Positions 52,022-60,212 of a stretch of DNA of 64,000 nucleotides are shown here, piece by piece. The notes under the pieces were generated by a model. The model saw only the letters and a list, made by a program, of their open reading frames with translations, searched no databases and was not told the origin of the DNA. Both the position numbers and the translations under genes were made by a program. Within the stretch, counting starts at the first letter, position 1, and the number at the start of each line of letters is the position of its first letter. The DNA is from Streptomyces sp. AC1-42W (lineage in GTDB: Bacteria; Actinomycetota; Actinomycetes; Streptomycetales; Streptomycetaceae): positions 930,001 to 994,000 of the forward strand of contig NZ_QKWY01000002.1 of the NCBI RefSeq assembly GCF_003248355.1, given 5' to 3'.

Positions 52022-53190
52022 CCCGGGGCCCCGATGCGATGGGAGCGCACCGTGTCCAGATGGCCCTTGAGGTACCGCATGAAGGGCGTGCCGCCGGTGC
52101 CCACCGCGGTGGAGTTGGCGGCGGACCGCTGCGCCTGCTTGTGCACGTACATCGCCGCGTACCGCAGATGCAGCTCGCGGAAGTCGGCCATGGCCGTGAC
52201 GCACGCGTCGTAGGCGTCGACCGCGCCGGCCGGCCGGTGGCGCAGCAGGAAGCCCCGCAGATCGACCCGTGGCCCCACCTTCTCGATGAACGCCCGGTGC
52301 CCCGGCGGGATGTACGCGCGCAGCGCGTGCATGTACGCGGCGAGCGGGTCGTCGTCGCCGGCCAGCCCGAGGACCTCGTCCAGGAACGGGATGATGGCAC
52401 TCTGCGCACCGGTCTCGCCGCCGAACCGCTGCGGTCTGCCGCCGTAGGCGTCCACCCCCTCGTAGACGATTCCGTCCGGCAGCGCCGGATTGTTGTCCCA
52501 GCCGAAGAGGTAACTGCGCACACGGTTGTAGTAGATGTACGGGTCGCAGCGCTCCGGCATCCGGGCGAGCGTGCCGGACATCACGCCCAGCCCCGCGGCG
52601 ATCTCGCCCAGCGCCCGCGTGAGGGCGTCGCCGTCGTCGTCGAGGACGGCGTCCTGCGCGGCGAGCGACGCGCGCAGCACCGGTGCGGCGGCCGCCTCGA
52701 TCGCGACGTGGACGAGGACGAACCAGTCGTCGTCCATCCCGCCGAGGAAGCCCTGGAGCCGGTGGATGTTGCCGAGTTCGATGCGCGGATCGTCGGTGAG
52801 CCGGCCCCAGTTGTGCAACTGCTGGGTGGCGTACGAGAGAACCGGCGGCCGGCCCAGCAGACCGGCCGCACAGTGCCAGGGCACCGCGATGTTCGCCGGA
52901 ACGGCACCGGCCGGGACGTCGCCGCCGAAGATGTACGCGTGTCCGAAGTAGGACAGCAGCAGCATCGCCCGTTCGCGCTCGGCCTGACCGGTCAGCGTCG
53001 CGGGGTCGAGCGGGGCGACATCGCTCAGCAACTCCCGCGCCCGGCCCGCCGCCAGGTGCTTCGGCAGCACCGCGCCGATCTCGTCCCACTCGGCGAACCG
53101 GCCCGGCAGCCGGGTCAGCGGAGCGGCGTCGGGCAGAAAGCCGTTGCTCTCGCTGACGCCGTACTCCCGCGGCGACACCCTGCTGCCCAT
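52018..53190 (-). CDS. Indoleamine 2,3-dioxygenase family heme protein
   Basis: A 390-residue homologue of IDO, which oxidises the indole ring of tryptophan to N-formylkynurenine. Family landmarks in order: IAVPWHCAAGLLGRPPVLSY at about 101-120; FGGETGAQSAIIPFLDEVLG at 256-275; RAYIPPGHRAFI at 291-302; the heme-ligand His341 in FRELHLRYAAMYV; and the flexible GTGGTPFMRYLK loop at 365-376, nearly identical to human IDO1. It is divergent from the MocR gene and coupled to an MBL-fold hydrolase that could act as a deformylase. The substrate may be Trp or a pathway intermediate. Confidence 0.9.
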   Translation of the reverse strand: MGSRVSPREYGVSESNGFLPDAAPLTRLPGRFAEWDEIGAVLPKHLAAGRARELLSDVAPLDPATLTGQAERERAMLLLSYFGHAYIFGGDVPAGAVPANIAVPWHCAAGLLGRPPVLSYATQQLHNWGRLTDDPRIELGNIHRLQGFLGGMDDDWFVLVHVAIEAAAAPVLRASLAAQDAVLDDDGDALTRALGEIAAGLGVMSGTLARMPERCDPYIYYNRVRSYLFGWDNNPALPDGIVYEGVDAYGGRPQRFGGETGAQSAIIPFLDEVLGLAGDDDPLAAYMHALRAYIPPGHRAFIEKVGPRVDLRGFLLRHRPAGAVDAYDACVTAMADFRELHLRYAAMYVHKQAQRSAANSTAVGTGGTPFMRYLKGHLDTVRSHRIGAPG

Positions 53191-53242
53191 GCCGTGCTCC
53201 CACCTTCCGGGACCGGTGCCCCCGCGGCCCGGTGAGCCGTCG

Positions 53243-53272
53243 TTCCGAAGCGCCGAACGCCGAAGCTACCCT
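53243..53272 (+). promoter_or_regulatory. Candidate mocR promoter and operator
   Basis: TTCCGA at 53243-53248 and TACCCT at 53267-53272 are spaced by 18 bp. Transcription would start near 53279, just before ACCAATGGCCAATAG (53288-53302), whose CCAAT/ATTGG-like arms could be an autoregulatory site. The gap is shared with the divergent IDO gene. Confidence 0.4.
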
Positions 53273-53315
53273 CGGCATGGACCTCCACCAATGGCCAATA
53301 GAAGGCAGATCGAAG

Positions 53316-54773
53316 ATGCCACCTGTGGAACGGCCGTTACCCGGCCCGCGGGCCAAACCCCATCTGGCCGTGCCCGTCGCCCTCGACCGCGACGGCGCCC
53401 GTCCGCTCGTGGCGCAGCTCGTCGAGGCGCTGCGTGAAGCGGTGCTCTCCGGACTGTTGCCGGCCGGTGAACGGCTGCCCTCGACCCGTACGCTCGCCCA
53501 GGACCTCGCCGTGTCCCGCACGGTGACCGCCGAGGCGTACACCCGGCTGGAGGCCGAAGGGCTCCTGGCGGGCCGCTCCGGCTCCGGCACCTACGTCGCG
53601 CGGCTCAACCGGGCGGCCCGGCGGACGGGCACCGCACCGGCGGCCCCGGCCCCGGCCGCGCCCGACCCGGCGCAGGCGCCGCCGCGCCCCGCGTTCGCCC
53701 TGCGCACCGGCGAGACCGGGCCGGTGCACGAGGGCAGCGACGGCTGGGCCCGCGCCTGGCGGGCGACGGCCCGCACAGCGGCCCCGACCCGCTACCAGGA
53801 CGCGGCCGGGCTGCCGCGACTGCGCACCGCGATCGCCGACCACCTGGCCCGGACCCGCGGCCTGGTCTGCGCCCCCGACGACATCGTGGTGACCAGCGGC
53901 ACGACGCAGTCCATGGACCTGGTGCTCCGTACGCTGCTGCGCGCGGGCGACACCGTCGGCTGCGAGGACCCCGGCCATCCGGTGGTCCGCTCCCTCATCC
54001 GGGTCCACGGTCTCGAAGCCGCACCGGTGCCGGTCGACGACGACGGCGCACGGGTCGATGTGCTGGCCGGCCGCGCCCACGCGCCCCGGCTGATGCATGT
54101 CACGCCCTCGCACCAGTTCCCGCTGGGGGTGCGGATGAGCGTCGGCAGACGGCTCGACCTCGTCATGTGGGCGCGCGAGCACCGCTCCTGGATCGTCGAG
54201 GACGACTACGACAGCGAGTACCGTTACAACGGGCCGCCGCTGCCGTCGCTGGCCGGACTCGACCGGGAGCGGGTCATCTACCTCGGTACCCTGTCCAAGG
54301 TCCTCACCCCGGCCCTGCGCTGCGGATACCTGGTGGCACCGGGCGGACTGCCCCGGCGCATCGCGGAGTTGAAGGACATCGTGGACGGCCCGCTCAGCTG
54401 GCCGGTGCAGCACACCGTGCTGCGGATGCTCACCACCGGCGCGCTGGAACGGCGCGTCCGGCGGACCCGGCTGCACTACGCACGCGCCAGGACCGTACTG
54501 CGGGAGGCACTGGAGCCGGTCGCCGACCTGGTGACGCCGACCGGTCTGGAGGCCGGGCTGCACGCCGTACTGCTGCTGGCGGACGGCCTCGACGGCGCGC
54601 GGGTGGCGCGCCGGGCCGCCGAACTCGGCGTGGAGGTCGCCCCGCTGTCCGCCTTCCGGCACGGCCCGTCCCCCACCGAGGGACTGGTGGTCGGGTACGG
54701 CGGCCTCACCCCGGATGATCTCGCCGAAGCGGCCGCGCTGCTCGTCCGGGCGATCGCCGAACACCGCCCGTAG
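53316..54773 (+). CDS. MocR/PdxR-type GntR regulator with aminotransferase domain
   Basis: About 485 residues from ATG 53316 after GAAGG; starts at 53277 or GTG 53232 are in frame but lie in the promoter. The winged helix (RPLVAQLVEALREAVLSGLL, then LPSTRTLAQDLAVSRTV) is joined by an Ala/Pro linker (APAAPAPAAPDPAQ) to a fold-type I aminotransferase domain. The PLP-binding Lys is in YLGTLSKVLTPALRCGYL, with the Asp pocket in VEDDYDSEYRYNG. Such proteins sense PLP or amino-acid ligands. It probably regulates the divergent IDO-MBL pair and the hydroxylase operon. Confidence 0.9.
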   Translation: MPPVERPLPGPRAKPHLAVPVALDRDGARPLVAQLVEALREAVLSGLLPAGERLPSTRTLAQDLAVSRTVTAEAYTRLEAEGLLAGRSGSGTYVARLNRAARRTGTAPAAPAPAAPDPAQAPPRPAFALRTGETGPVHEGSDGWARAWRATARTAAPTRYQDAAGLPRLRTAIADHLARTRGLVCAPDDIVVTSGTTQSMDLVLRTLLRAGDTVGCEDPGHPVVRSLIRVHGLEAAPVPVDDDGARVDVLAGRAHAPRLMHVTPSHQFPLGVRMSVGRRLDLVMWAREHRSWIVEDDYDSEYRYNGPPLPSLAGLDRERVIYLGTLSKVLTPALRCGYLVAPGGLPRRIAELKDIVDGPLSWPVQHTVLRMLTTGALERRVRRTRLHYARARTVLREALEPVADLVTPTGLEAGLHAVLLLADGLDGARVARRAAELGVEVAPLSAFRHGPSPTEGLVVGYGGLTPDDLAEAAALLVRAIAEHRP

Positions 54774-54780
54774 CCCGGCG

Positions 54781-54814
54781 GTGTCCGTGTGCGGACTTGT
54801 CCTCACACGGACAC
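54781..54814 (+). terminator. mocR terminator
   Basis: GTGTCCGTGTG (54781-54791) and its perfect complement (54804-54814) form an 11-bp stem with a 12-base loop, eight bases after the mocR stop. Confidence 0.7.
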
Positions 54815-54869
54815 GGAGAGTGTTGGACTGCGGCGATCGGGGTCCTCCAGACTTCCGTGCAGGGAGTTC

Positions 54870-54881
54870 TCTCGTATACGA
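54870..54881. promoter_or_regulatory. 12-bp palindrome at the hydroxylase operon promoter
   Basis: CTCGTATACGAG is a perfect palindrome. It covers a -10-like TATACG, with CTTCCG 17 bp upstream as a -35 box. An operator over the -10 would give repression. The downstream GTG lies about 175 bases further. Confidence 0.4.
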
Positions 54882-55055
54882 GGCGAGGTCCCGTGCCGGG
54901 CACCGCCAGCCCGGAAGCGGGAGGCGCCTCAGCCCTTCGCCGGCCGACCGGGGCGCGCCGCCGTTGCCCGTCGCCCATGTCGTCGGCCCCTCCGGGGCCC
55001 TACGGAGTCCTCCGCGCCAGCGCTTCAGACCTCTTCACGACAAAGGATCGTCACC

Positions 55056-56138
55056 GTGTCGAATTTGACCGTGCCCACGGCCCCCGAGCTGACTCCGCGC
55101 GCCGCCGACGGGGTGCCGTGCCTGGAGCTCACGGACACCGAGCGGACCCGGGTCCAGGACATCGCGGACCACGTGCTGGACACCGAGCCCGGCCTGCCGC
55201 TGGAGCAGCGGCTCGACCAGCTCTCCCTTCTCGCCCACGAGCTGCCGGCGCGGGTACGGGCCACCTTCGGTCAATTCCGCCTCACCGGACGCCCGTTCGG
55301 CGGCTTCGTGATATCGAACCTGCCGATCGACGAGGCCGAGGCCGGCCCCACCCCGCTCAGCTACACGGACGTGCCGGACAGCCGGGAGGCCCAGCGGGCC
55401 GCCGCGTCCCTGCTGCTGCTCGGCTCGCTCCTGGGCGACCCGGTCTCCTACCTCACCCAGCAGCGCGGCCGGATGGTCCTCGACCTCTTCCCGATCGCCG
55501 GCCACGAGAACGAGCAGCTGGGCTCCAGCTCCACGGTCAACCTGGAGTGGCACAACGAGGACGCCTTCCACCCGCTGCGCGCGGACTGGATCATGCTCAT
55601 CGGGCTGCGGAACCACGACAAGGTGCCCACCACCTTCGCCCCCGTCCAGGAGGTCGAACTCGACGACCGGACCCGCGAGGTGCTCTTCCAGGAGCGGTTC
55701 GTGATCCTGCCGGACGAGTCGCACACCGCGAGCTTCAACGCCGGCACCACCGGCGTCGAGGAGGGCGACTGGGTCGCGGAGGCGTTCCGCAAGATCGCCG
55801 AGATGAACGAGGAGCCCCGCCGCACCTCGGTGCTCTCCGGGAACCCGGACTCGCCCTTCATCTGCATCGACCCCGCGTTCATGCCGCGCGACCTCGACCC
55901 GGAGGCGGCCGCCGCCCTGGACGCCGTCGTCAAGGGCATCGACGCCAAGCTGCGCGACGTCTCGCTCGCTCCGGGCGAGATGCTGATCGTCGACAACAAG
56001 CGGGCCGTGCACGGCCGTCGCCCGTTCGCCGCCCGCTACGACGGGACGGACCGCTGGCTGCGCCGCATCAACGTGATGGCCGACCTGCGCAAGGCGGAGG
56101 GACGCCGCTACTCCGACCACGGCCGGGCCCTGGTCTGA
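55056..56138 (+). CDS. VioC/AsnO-type Fe(II)/2-oxoglutarate amino-acid hydroxylase
   Basis: A 360-residue clavaminate synthase-like dioxygenase from GTG 55056 after AAAGGA. It resembles the arginine/asparagine 3-hydroxylases (VioC, AsnO) in length and motifs. The iron triad is HxE: His166 and Glu168 in LEWHNEDAFHP, with His319 in RAVHGRRPF. The 2-oxoglutarate-binding Arg is in RYDGTDRWLRRINVMAD. These enzymes hydroxylate the beta carbon of a free or carrier-bound amino acid. A separate carrier protein is encoded at 59213. The substrate amino acid cannot be told from sequence. Confidence 0.9.
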   Translation: MSNLTVPTAPELTPRAADGVPCLELTDTERTRVQDIADHVLDTEPGLPLEQRLDQLSLLAHELPARVRATFGQFRLTGRPFGGFVISNLPIDEAEAGPTPLSYTDVPDSREAQRAAASLLLLGSLLGDPVSYLTQQRGRMVLDLFPIAGHENEQLGSSSTVNLEWHNEDAFHPLRADWIMLIGLRNHDKVPTTFAPVQEVELDDRTREVLFQERFVILPDESHTASFNAGTTGVEEGDWVAEAFRKIAEMNEEPRRTSVLSGNPDSPFICIDPAFMPRDLDPEAAAALDAVVKGIDAKLRDVSLAPGEMLIVDNKRAVHGRRPFAARYDGTDRWLRRINVMADLRKAEGRRYSDHGRALV

Positions 56139-56229
56139 TCCCGCTTCCGGCCGGCCGGAACCCTCCTTCCGGCCGGCCCCGCTCCGCCCGCCGACCCGCA
56201 CCACGGTTCAACACGAGAAGGAACGTCAC

Positions 56230-57498
56230 ATGTCAGACTCGCTCCCCGGCACCGGTGAACGGCGTACCAGGGTCCTCATCGTCGAGCCGGTCTCCTCGGG
56301 CACCAGAATGGTCGAGGACGCCCATCGGCTCGGGTTCGAGGTCGTCGTGGCCAGCGCCGGGGTGGACGACCGCAGTCTGCCGCCCGGGTTCGAGGGGTTC
56401 GTGGACACCCTGCTCACCGTCGACACCAACGACGAACGGGCGCTGGCGGACGCGGTGACGGCCTTCCACGCCGCACACCCGCTGGACGCGCTCGTGCCGG
56501 GTGCGGAGTTCTACATCCCGGCCGTGACCCGCCTGGTGCACCGCCTCGGCCTGCCGGGCCTGCCGCTGGAAGCCGTCGACCTCGTCCGCAACAAGGCCCT
56601 GATGCGGGAGCGGACCGCCGCGGCCGGGCTGCGGGTGCCGCGGCACGTCCGGGCCGGGACGCCCGAGGAGGTCGAGCGGGCCGCCGCGACCATCGGCTTC
56701 CCGTGTGTGATCAAGCCGGTCGAGTCCTCGGGCAGCATCCACGTCCGCCGCGCCGACACGGCCGGCGAACTGCGCGCGGCCTTCGAGGAACTGGCCGGCG
56801 ACCGCCGGCTGGACCTGGGCTTCGCCATGGACACCCGGGTCGTCGTCGAGGAGTACGTGACCGGCCCCGAGTTCAGCGCCGACGGCTATGTGCACGACGG
56901 CGAGGTCGTGGTCCTCTCGGTGACCCGCAAACTCCTCGGCCCGGAACCGTACTTCGTGGAGCTGGGGCACATCGTCCCGTCCGCCGTCCCGGCCCCCGTC
57001 CTGGACCGGATCACGGAGTACGTGCGGGGCGTCACCGAGGCCGTCCGCATCACCTCCGGCCCGTTCCACTGCGAACTCCGGCTGCCCGGCGACGAACCGG
57101 TACTGATCGAGATCGCCGCCCGGCTGCCCGGCGACCGGATCACCGAACTGGTCCAGCTCTCCACCGGGACCTCGATGTCACGGGTGATGCTCGCCGCCTA
57201 CCTGGGCCGGACGCCGGAGGAACTGCGCGCGGAGGTCGGACGGCAGGTGAAGTGCGCGGGCATCCGCTACTTCACCGCCCCCGGACTGACCAGCTACACC
57301 GAGCTGAAGGGCTGGGACGAGGTCGCCGCGCGCCCCGAGGTGACGGAGACCGGCGTGGTGATCGGTCCGGGCGAGGAGATCCCGCCCCTGCACGACTTCC
57401 GCGGCCGCATCGGGTACGCGCTGTTCGCGGCCGACTCGCCGGAACAGGCGCGGGAGATCTGGCAGAGCCTCGGCGAGACGGTGGTCCCCGTCTTGTAG
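56230..57498 (+). CDS. ATP-grasp ligase
   Basis: A 422-residue ATP-grasp protein from ATG 56230 after AGAAGGAACG. The N-terminal domain has VLIVEPVSSGTRMVEDAHRL. The ATP-grasp core reads RNKALMRERTAAAGLRVPRH, FPCVIKPVESSGSIHVRR (the ATP-binding Lys), VVVEEYVTGPEFSADG and the Mg-binding GPFHCELRL to IEIAARLPGDRI. The C-terminus resembles amino-acid and dipeptide ligases of the BacD/carnosine synthase type rather than RiPP graspetide ligases. It would join an amino acid to an amine with ATP. It lies in an operon with the hydroxylase and the exporter. Confidence 0.88.
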   Translation: MSDSLPGTGERRTRVLIVEPVSSGTRMVEDAHRLGFEVVVASAGVDDRSLPPGFEGFVDTLLTVDTNDERALADAVTAFHAAHPLDALVPGAEFYIPAVTRLVHRLGLPGLPLEAVDLVRNKALMRERTAAAGLRVPRHVRAGTPEEVERAAATIGFPCVIKPVESSGSIHVRRADTAGELRAAFEELAGDRRLDLGFAMDTRVVVEEYVTGPEFSADGYVHDGEVVVLSVTRKLLGPEPYFVELGHIVPSAVPAPVLDRITEYVRGVTEAVRITSGPFHCELRLPGDEPVLIEIAARLPGDRITELVQLSTGTSMSRVMLAAYLGRTPEELRAEVGRQVKCAGIRYFTAPGLTSYTELKGWDEVAARPEVTETGVVIGPGEEIPPLHDFRGRIGYALFAADSPEQAREIWQSLGETVVPVL

Positions 57499-57534
57499 AC
57501 GGCCCCCCGAGCCCCACTTCCTCACGGAGCCTTC

Positions 57535-58881
57535 ATGACCCCCCTCCCCTCGCGCCCGGCCGGTGCCGTGCACCGCTACTACGCGCTGCGCGCGGTCGGC
57601 TGGATGACCGACCAGCTCATCCAGTTCCTGCTGCCCGTGCTCGCCTACCAGGCCACCGGCGAACTCTCCTGGTCCGGGCTCGTCCTGGCCGCCCAGTGGG
57701 TGCCCCGGCTGCTGTCGCTGCCGGTCGCCGGGCATCTCGCCGACCGGTATCCCGAGCAGCGCATCTACCGGGCCAACGACCTCGTGCGGGTGGGGCTCGG
57801 CGTGGTGGCGGCCGTGCTCACCGTGGTCCTGGAGAGCCATGCCTTCGCCGTCGTGATCGTCTTCGCCCTGCTGGCCGGGATCTGCTGCGAGCAGGTCCTC
57901 GTGGCGGGCGAGAAGCTGGCGGGCACGCTCGTGGCGCCGGAGGACATGCACCGGGCGCAGAGCGTGCTGAGCGGGATCGAGCAGGGCACGCTGCTGCTGG
58001 CTCCCGTCGTCGGCGGGGCCCTGCTGCTGACCGGCCCGCTGCCGATCGTGGTGGTGGTCGCGAGCCTGTTCGGGGTGAGCCTGCTGCTCAGCCTCGGCCT
58101 GCCGCGCGCGGAACGGACCGCCGCGGCAGGCCCGGTCCCGGTCCCGGTCCTCGCCCCGGACCCGGTTCCGGGCGAGGGGAAGGGCGGGGGCAGGGGTTCC
58201 GCGGCGCGCCGGCTGCTGGGGGACTCGGTGACCGGAATCCGCAACGTGGTGCGGATTCCGGTGCTCAGGACCATCGTCCTGGCCACCATGTGCGTCAACA
58301 TCATGCTGGGCCTGATCCAGGGCGTGGCCCCCGCCCTCGCGGACCGCTACGGCCACAACGAGGGCGCGCTGGGCCTCGTGTACTCGGCCGCCGGGCTGGT
58401 GGCCATGGTGACGCTGACCGCGGCGCCCCGGCTGATCCGGAGCTTCGGCTTCCTGGCGGTGGCCGCCGTCAGCACGGTGGTGCAGGGCGTCGTCTTCATC
58501 GCGCTGGGCCCCACCACCGGATTCCTCTTCTTCGCCGCCCTGGTCGCGGTGTTCATGGCGGGTGACAGCGTGTTCAGCGTCGTCATCCGCACGCTGCGGC
58601 TGCGGGTCGTGGTCAGCGAGGAGTTCGGGCGTACGGTCGCCGCCGTTTCCCTGCTGAACTTCCTGTCGCTGCCCCTGGCCGGTGGACTGCTCGCGGTGAC
58701 CGGCCACGCGGTGCCGCTCGTGGTGCTCATCCCGGTGGTCGGCGCGGCGGCGATGGCCTGCCTCGCGGTGCTGATGGTGCGGCTCAAGCGGTACATGGCC
58801 GCCGAGCCGGCTCTGTACGCGACCGAGCGGCCCGCCGTCGAGGCGGACGGGCCGGACCGGGCCGCACATCCCGCCATGTGA
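57535..58881 (+). CDS. MFS transporter
   Basis: A 448-residue major facilitator superfamily protein with about 12 helices (QLIQFLLPVLAYQATG, VVAAVLTVVLESHAFAVVIV and others) split by a Pro/Gly-rich cytoplasmic loop near residues 190-225. The A-loop HLADRYPEQRIYRAND between helices 2 and 3 is typical. It is the last gene of the plus-strand operon and probably exports the product or gives self-protection. Confidence 0.9.
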   Translation: MTPLPSRPAGAVHRYYALRAVGWMTDQLIQFLLPVLAYQATGELSWSGLVLAAQWVPRLLSLPVAGHLADRYPEQRIYRANDLVRVGLGVVAAVLTVVLESHAFAVVIVFALLAGICCEQVLVAGEKLAGTLVAPEDMHRAQSVLSGIEQGTLLLAPVVGGALLLTGPLPIVVVVASLFGVSLLLSLGLPRAERTAAAGPVPVPVLAPDPVPGEGKGGGRGSAARRLLGDSVTGIRNVVRIPVLRTIVLATMCVNIMLGLIQGVAPALADRYGHNEGALGLVYSAAGLVAMVTLTAAPRLIRSFGFLAVAAVSTVVQGVVFIALGPTTGFLFFAALVAVFMAGDSVFSVVIRTLRLRVVVSEEFGRTVAAVSLLNFLSLPLAGGLLAVTGHAVPLVVLIPVVGAAAMACLAVLMVRLKRYMAAEPALYATERPAVEADGPDRAAHPAM

Positions 58882-58899
58882 GTTCATAGGCTGTTTTGG

Positions 58900-58929
58900 T
58901 TGCGAAATTATGTACCGATCCTCGAATAT
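58900..58929 (+). promoter_or_regulatory. Possible promoter for the short peptide ORF
   Basis: TTGCGA (58900-58905) and GAATAT (58924-58929) with an 18-bp spacer, in the only A/T-rich stretch after the MFS gene. It lies about 105 bases before the start of the 37-codon ORF. Confidence 0.35.
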
Positions 58930-59039
58930 GGATGCGGCGTGACCGGGGTCGTGTTCAAGCGACTACTCTGCGTCACTCTCGCTGCGGCGTGCGGACGCCG
59001 GGCGATCTTCGTCGACCACGAAGTGGGGGAATGGCTCAA

Positions 59040-59153
59040 ATGAGTACTGGGCAAAGTCTAGTGACTGCAGTGCGTGAAGGCGGCCGGGATGTTGCGGCGA
59101 TGAACGGCGGTCCCGGCGGCGTCATCGTTCTCGGCGACCTGATCTGGGGCTGA
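59040..59153 (+). CDS. Short ORF, possible peptide precursor
   Basis: A 37-codon ORF from ATG 59040, nine bases after GGGGA, to TGA at 59151. It reads MSTGQSLVTAVREGGRDVAA, then a Gly-rich stretch (MNGGPGGVIV) and a hydrophobic end with Asp33 and Trp36-Gly37. An in-frame ATG at 59031 would add three residues. It has its own possible promoter, a good ribosome binding site and a perfect hairpin right after it. It resembles a ribosomally made peptide precursor, with a Gly-Gly site and a Trp-containing core. No dedicated RiPP maturase is recognised. It may be a leader peptide or chance. Confidence 0.45.
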   Translation: MSTGQSLVTAVREGGRDVAAMNGGPGGVIVLGDLIWG

Positions 59154-59164
59154 GCCAACGGCCT

Positions 59165-59196
59165 CTCACGGCCTGCATATCTATGCAGGCCGTGAG
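59165..59196. terminator. Strong bidirectional terminator
   Basis: CTCACGGCCTGCAT (59165-59178) and its perfect complement (59183-59196) enclose ATCT. The 14-bp stem sits between the short ORF and the carrier-protein gene, which converge on it. Confidence 0.85.
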
Positions 59197-59212
59197 GGCT
59201 GGGCGCGGCCTG

Positions 59213-59518
59213 TCACAGTTCGCCGACCTCACGGTCGGAGCCGGCCGCGGACAGCTCCCGCACATGGCGGACCAGTCCGCCGAGCGTGGGGTTCTCGACC
59301 ACCGCGAGCATCGAGAGCGGGACGTCCAGCTCCTCCGAGAGGACCGTGACCATCCGCATCGCCAGGAGCGACGAGGCGCCCAGCGAGAAGAAGTTGTCGT
59401 CGTCCTCGATCCGCAGGCCGGGCTCTGCGAACAGATCACGCCAGACCGCCGAGATCCGTTCGCGGACCTCCTCGTGCGTCGTCTCGGCGGTGAGGGGCGG
59501 CAGGGGGTGTGCGGGCAT
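59213..59518 (-). CDS. Freestanding peptidyl/acyl carrier protein
   Basis: A 101-residue phosphopantetheine-binding protein. The attachment site is FFSLGASSLLAMRM, with Ser50 as the likely pantetheinylated residue. The context DDDNFFSLGASS resembles NRPS thiolation domains (DNFFxLGGHS) more than fatty-acid ACPs, though the usual GGHS/GGDS is GASS here. It probably holds an amino acid as a thioester for tailoring. No adenylation domain lies within the window. Confidence 0.9.
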   Translation of the reverse strand: MPAHPLPPLTAETTHEEVRERISAVWRDLFAEPGLRIEDDDNFFSLGASSLLAMRMVTVLSEELDVPLSMLAVVENPTLGGLVRHVRELSAAGSDREVGEL

Positions 59519-59547
59519 CGAAGAGCCTTTCTCGTCACGTCCGTTGT

Positions 59548-60186
59548 TCAGCCGAGTCGTTCGGCGTTGTGCGTGTGGAGCTGGTCCGCGAAGTGCGCCG
59601 CGGAGTCGAAGGGGCGGCTGCGGAAGGAGTCGATCTGCGCGACGACGTCCTCCTCCTTCTTGTTCTGGCCGAACTTGAAGATGGCGTCGATCCGGTCGAT
59701 GGGCAGCTCGAAGGCGACGATCATCGTGCGGAACCGCTCCACCAGCTCGCGCGGCACCCGGTCCAGCGTCCAGGGCTCCTTCGGCAGCCGGCGGGCCTCC
59801 TCCGCCGCGATCAGGTCCTCCAGCTGCCGGAACTCCTCCTCCGGGTCCAGGAGCCGGGGCCGCCCGTAGACGTGCACCGCCGCGTAGTTCCAGGTGGGGA
59901 AGTGCGTCTCGGTCGCGTAGTCGTCGGGGCAGATGTACGCGTGCGGCCCGACGAACGCGGCCATCACCTCGGCGCCCTCCGCGAGGACCGGCACCACCGG
60001 ATTGACCTTGGCCAGATGGGCGCGGAGCCGGCCGCGCGAGCCCTGCCCCCTGTCGAGCACGAAGGGGATGTGCGTGCCGTGCGGCCTGCCGTCCACCGTC
60101 GCGGTGAGCATGCCGAAGGGGTGGGCCTCGATCAGCCCGTGCTGCTGGGCGAGTTCCTCGGAACGGTACAGCTCAGGTGCGTACAT
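59548..60186 (-). CDS. PaiB-like FMN-binding protein
   Basis: A 212-residue protein from ATG 60186 after GAGGATC, matching the PaiB/FMN-binding split-barrel family: MYAPELYRSEELAQQHGLIE, FGMLTATVDGRPHGTHIPFV, THFPTWNYAAVHVYGRPRLL and FELPIDRIDAIFKFGQNKK. Family members regulate transcription or act as flavin oxidoreductases. Inside this gene set an enzymatic redox role is plausible, but regulation is equally possible. Confidence 0.85.
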   Translation of the reverse strand: MYAPELYRSEELAQQHGLIEAHPFGMLTATVDGRPHGTHIPFVLDRGQGSRGRLRAHLAKVNPVVPVLAEGAEVMAAFVGPHAYICPDDYATETHFPTWNYAAVHVYGRPRLLDPEEEFRQLEDLIAAEEARRLPKEPWTLDRVPRELVERFRTMIVAFELPIDRIDAIFKFGQNKKEEDVVAQIDSFRSRPFDSAAHFADQLHTHNAERLG

Positions 60187-60212
60187 GGATGATCCTCGGG
60201 AGATGGGGCGGC

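Noticed and set aside
56230..57498. The ATP-grasp protein as a graspetide (microviridin-type) macrocyclase for the short ORF.
   Set aside because: Its motifs resemble amino-acid/dipeptide ligases, and the short ORF has only one Asp and no Ser/Thr/Lys in its C-terminal part to crosslink.
59040..59153. Reading the short ORF as a lasso peptide (Gly core start to Asp, eight-residue ring).
   Set aside because: The geometry from Gly26 to Asp33 fits, but the penultimate leader Thr is missing and no asparagine-synthetase-like cyclase or leader peptidase is in the window.
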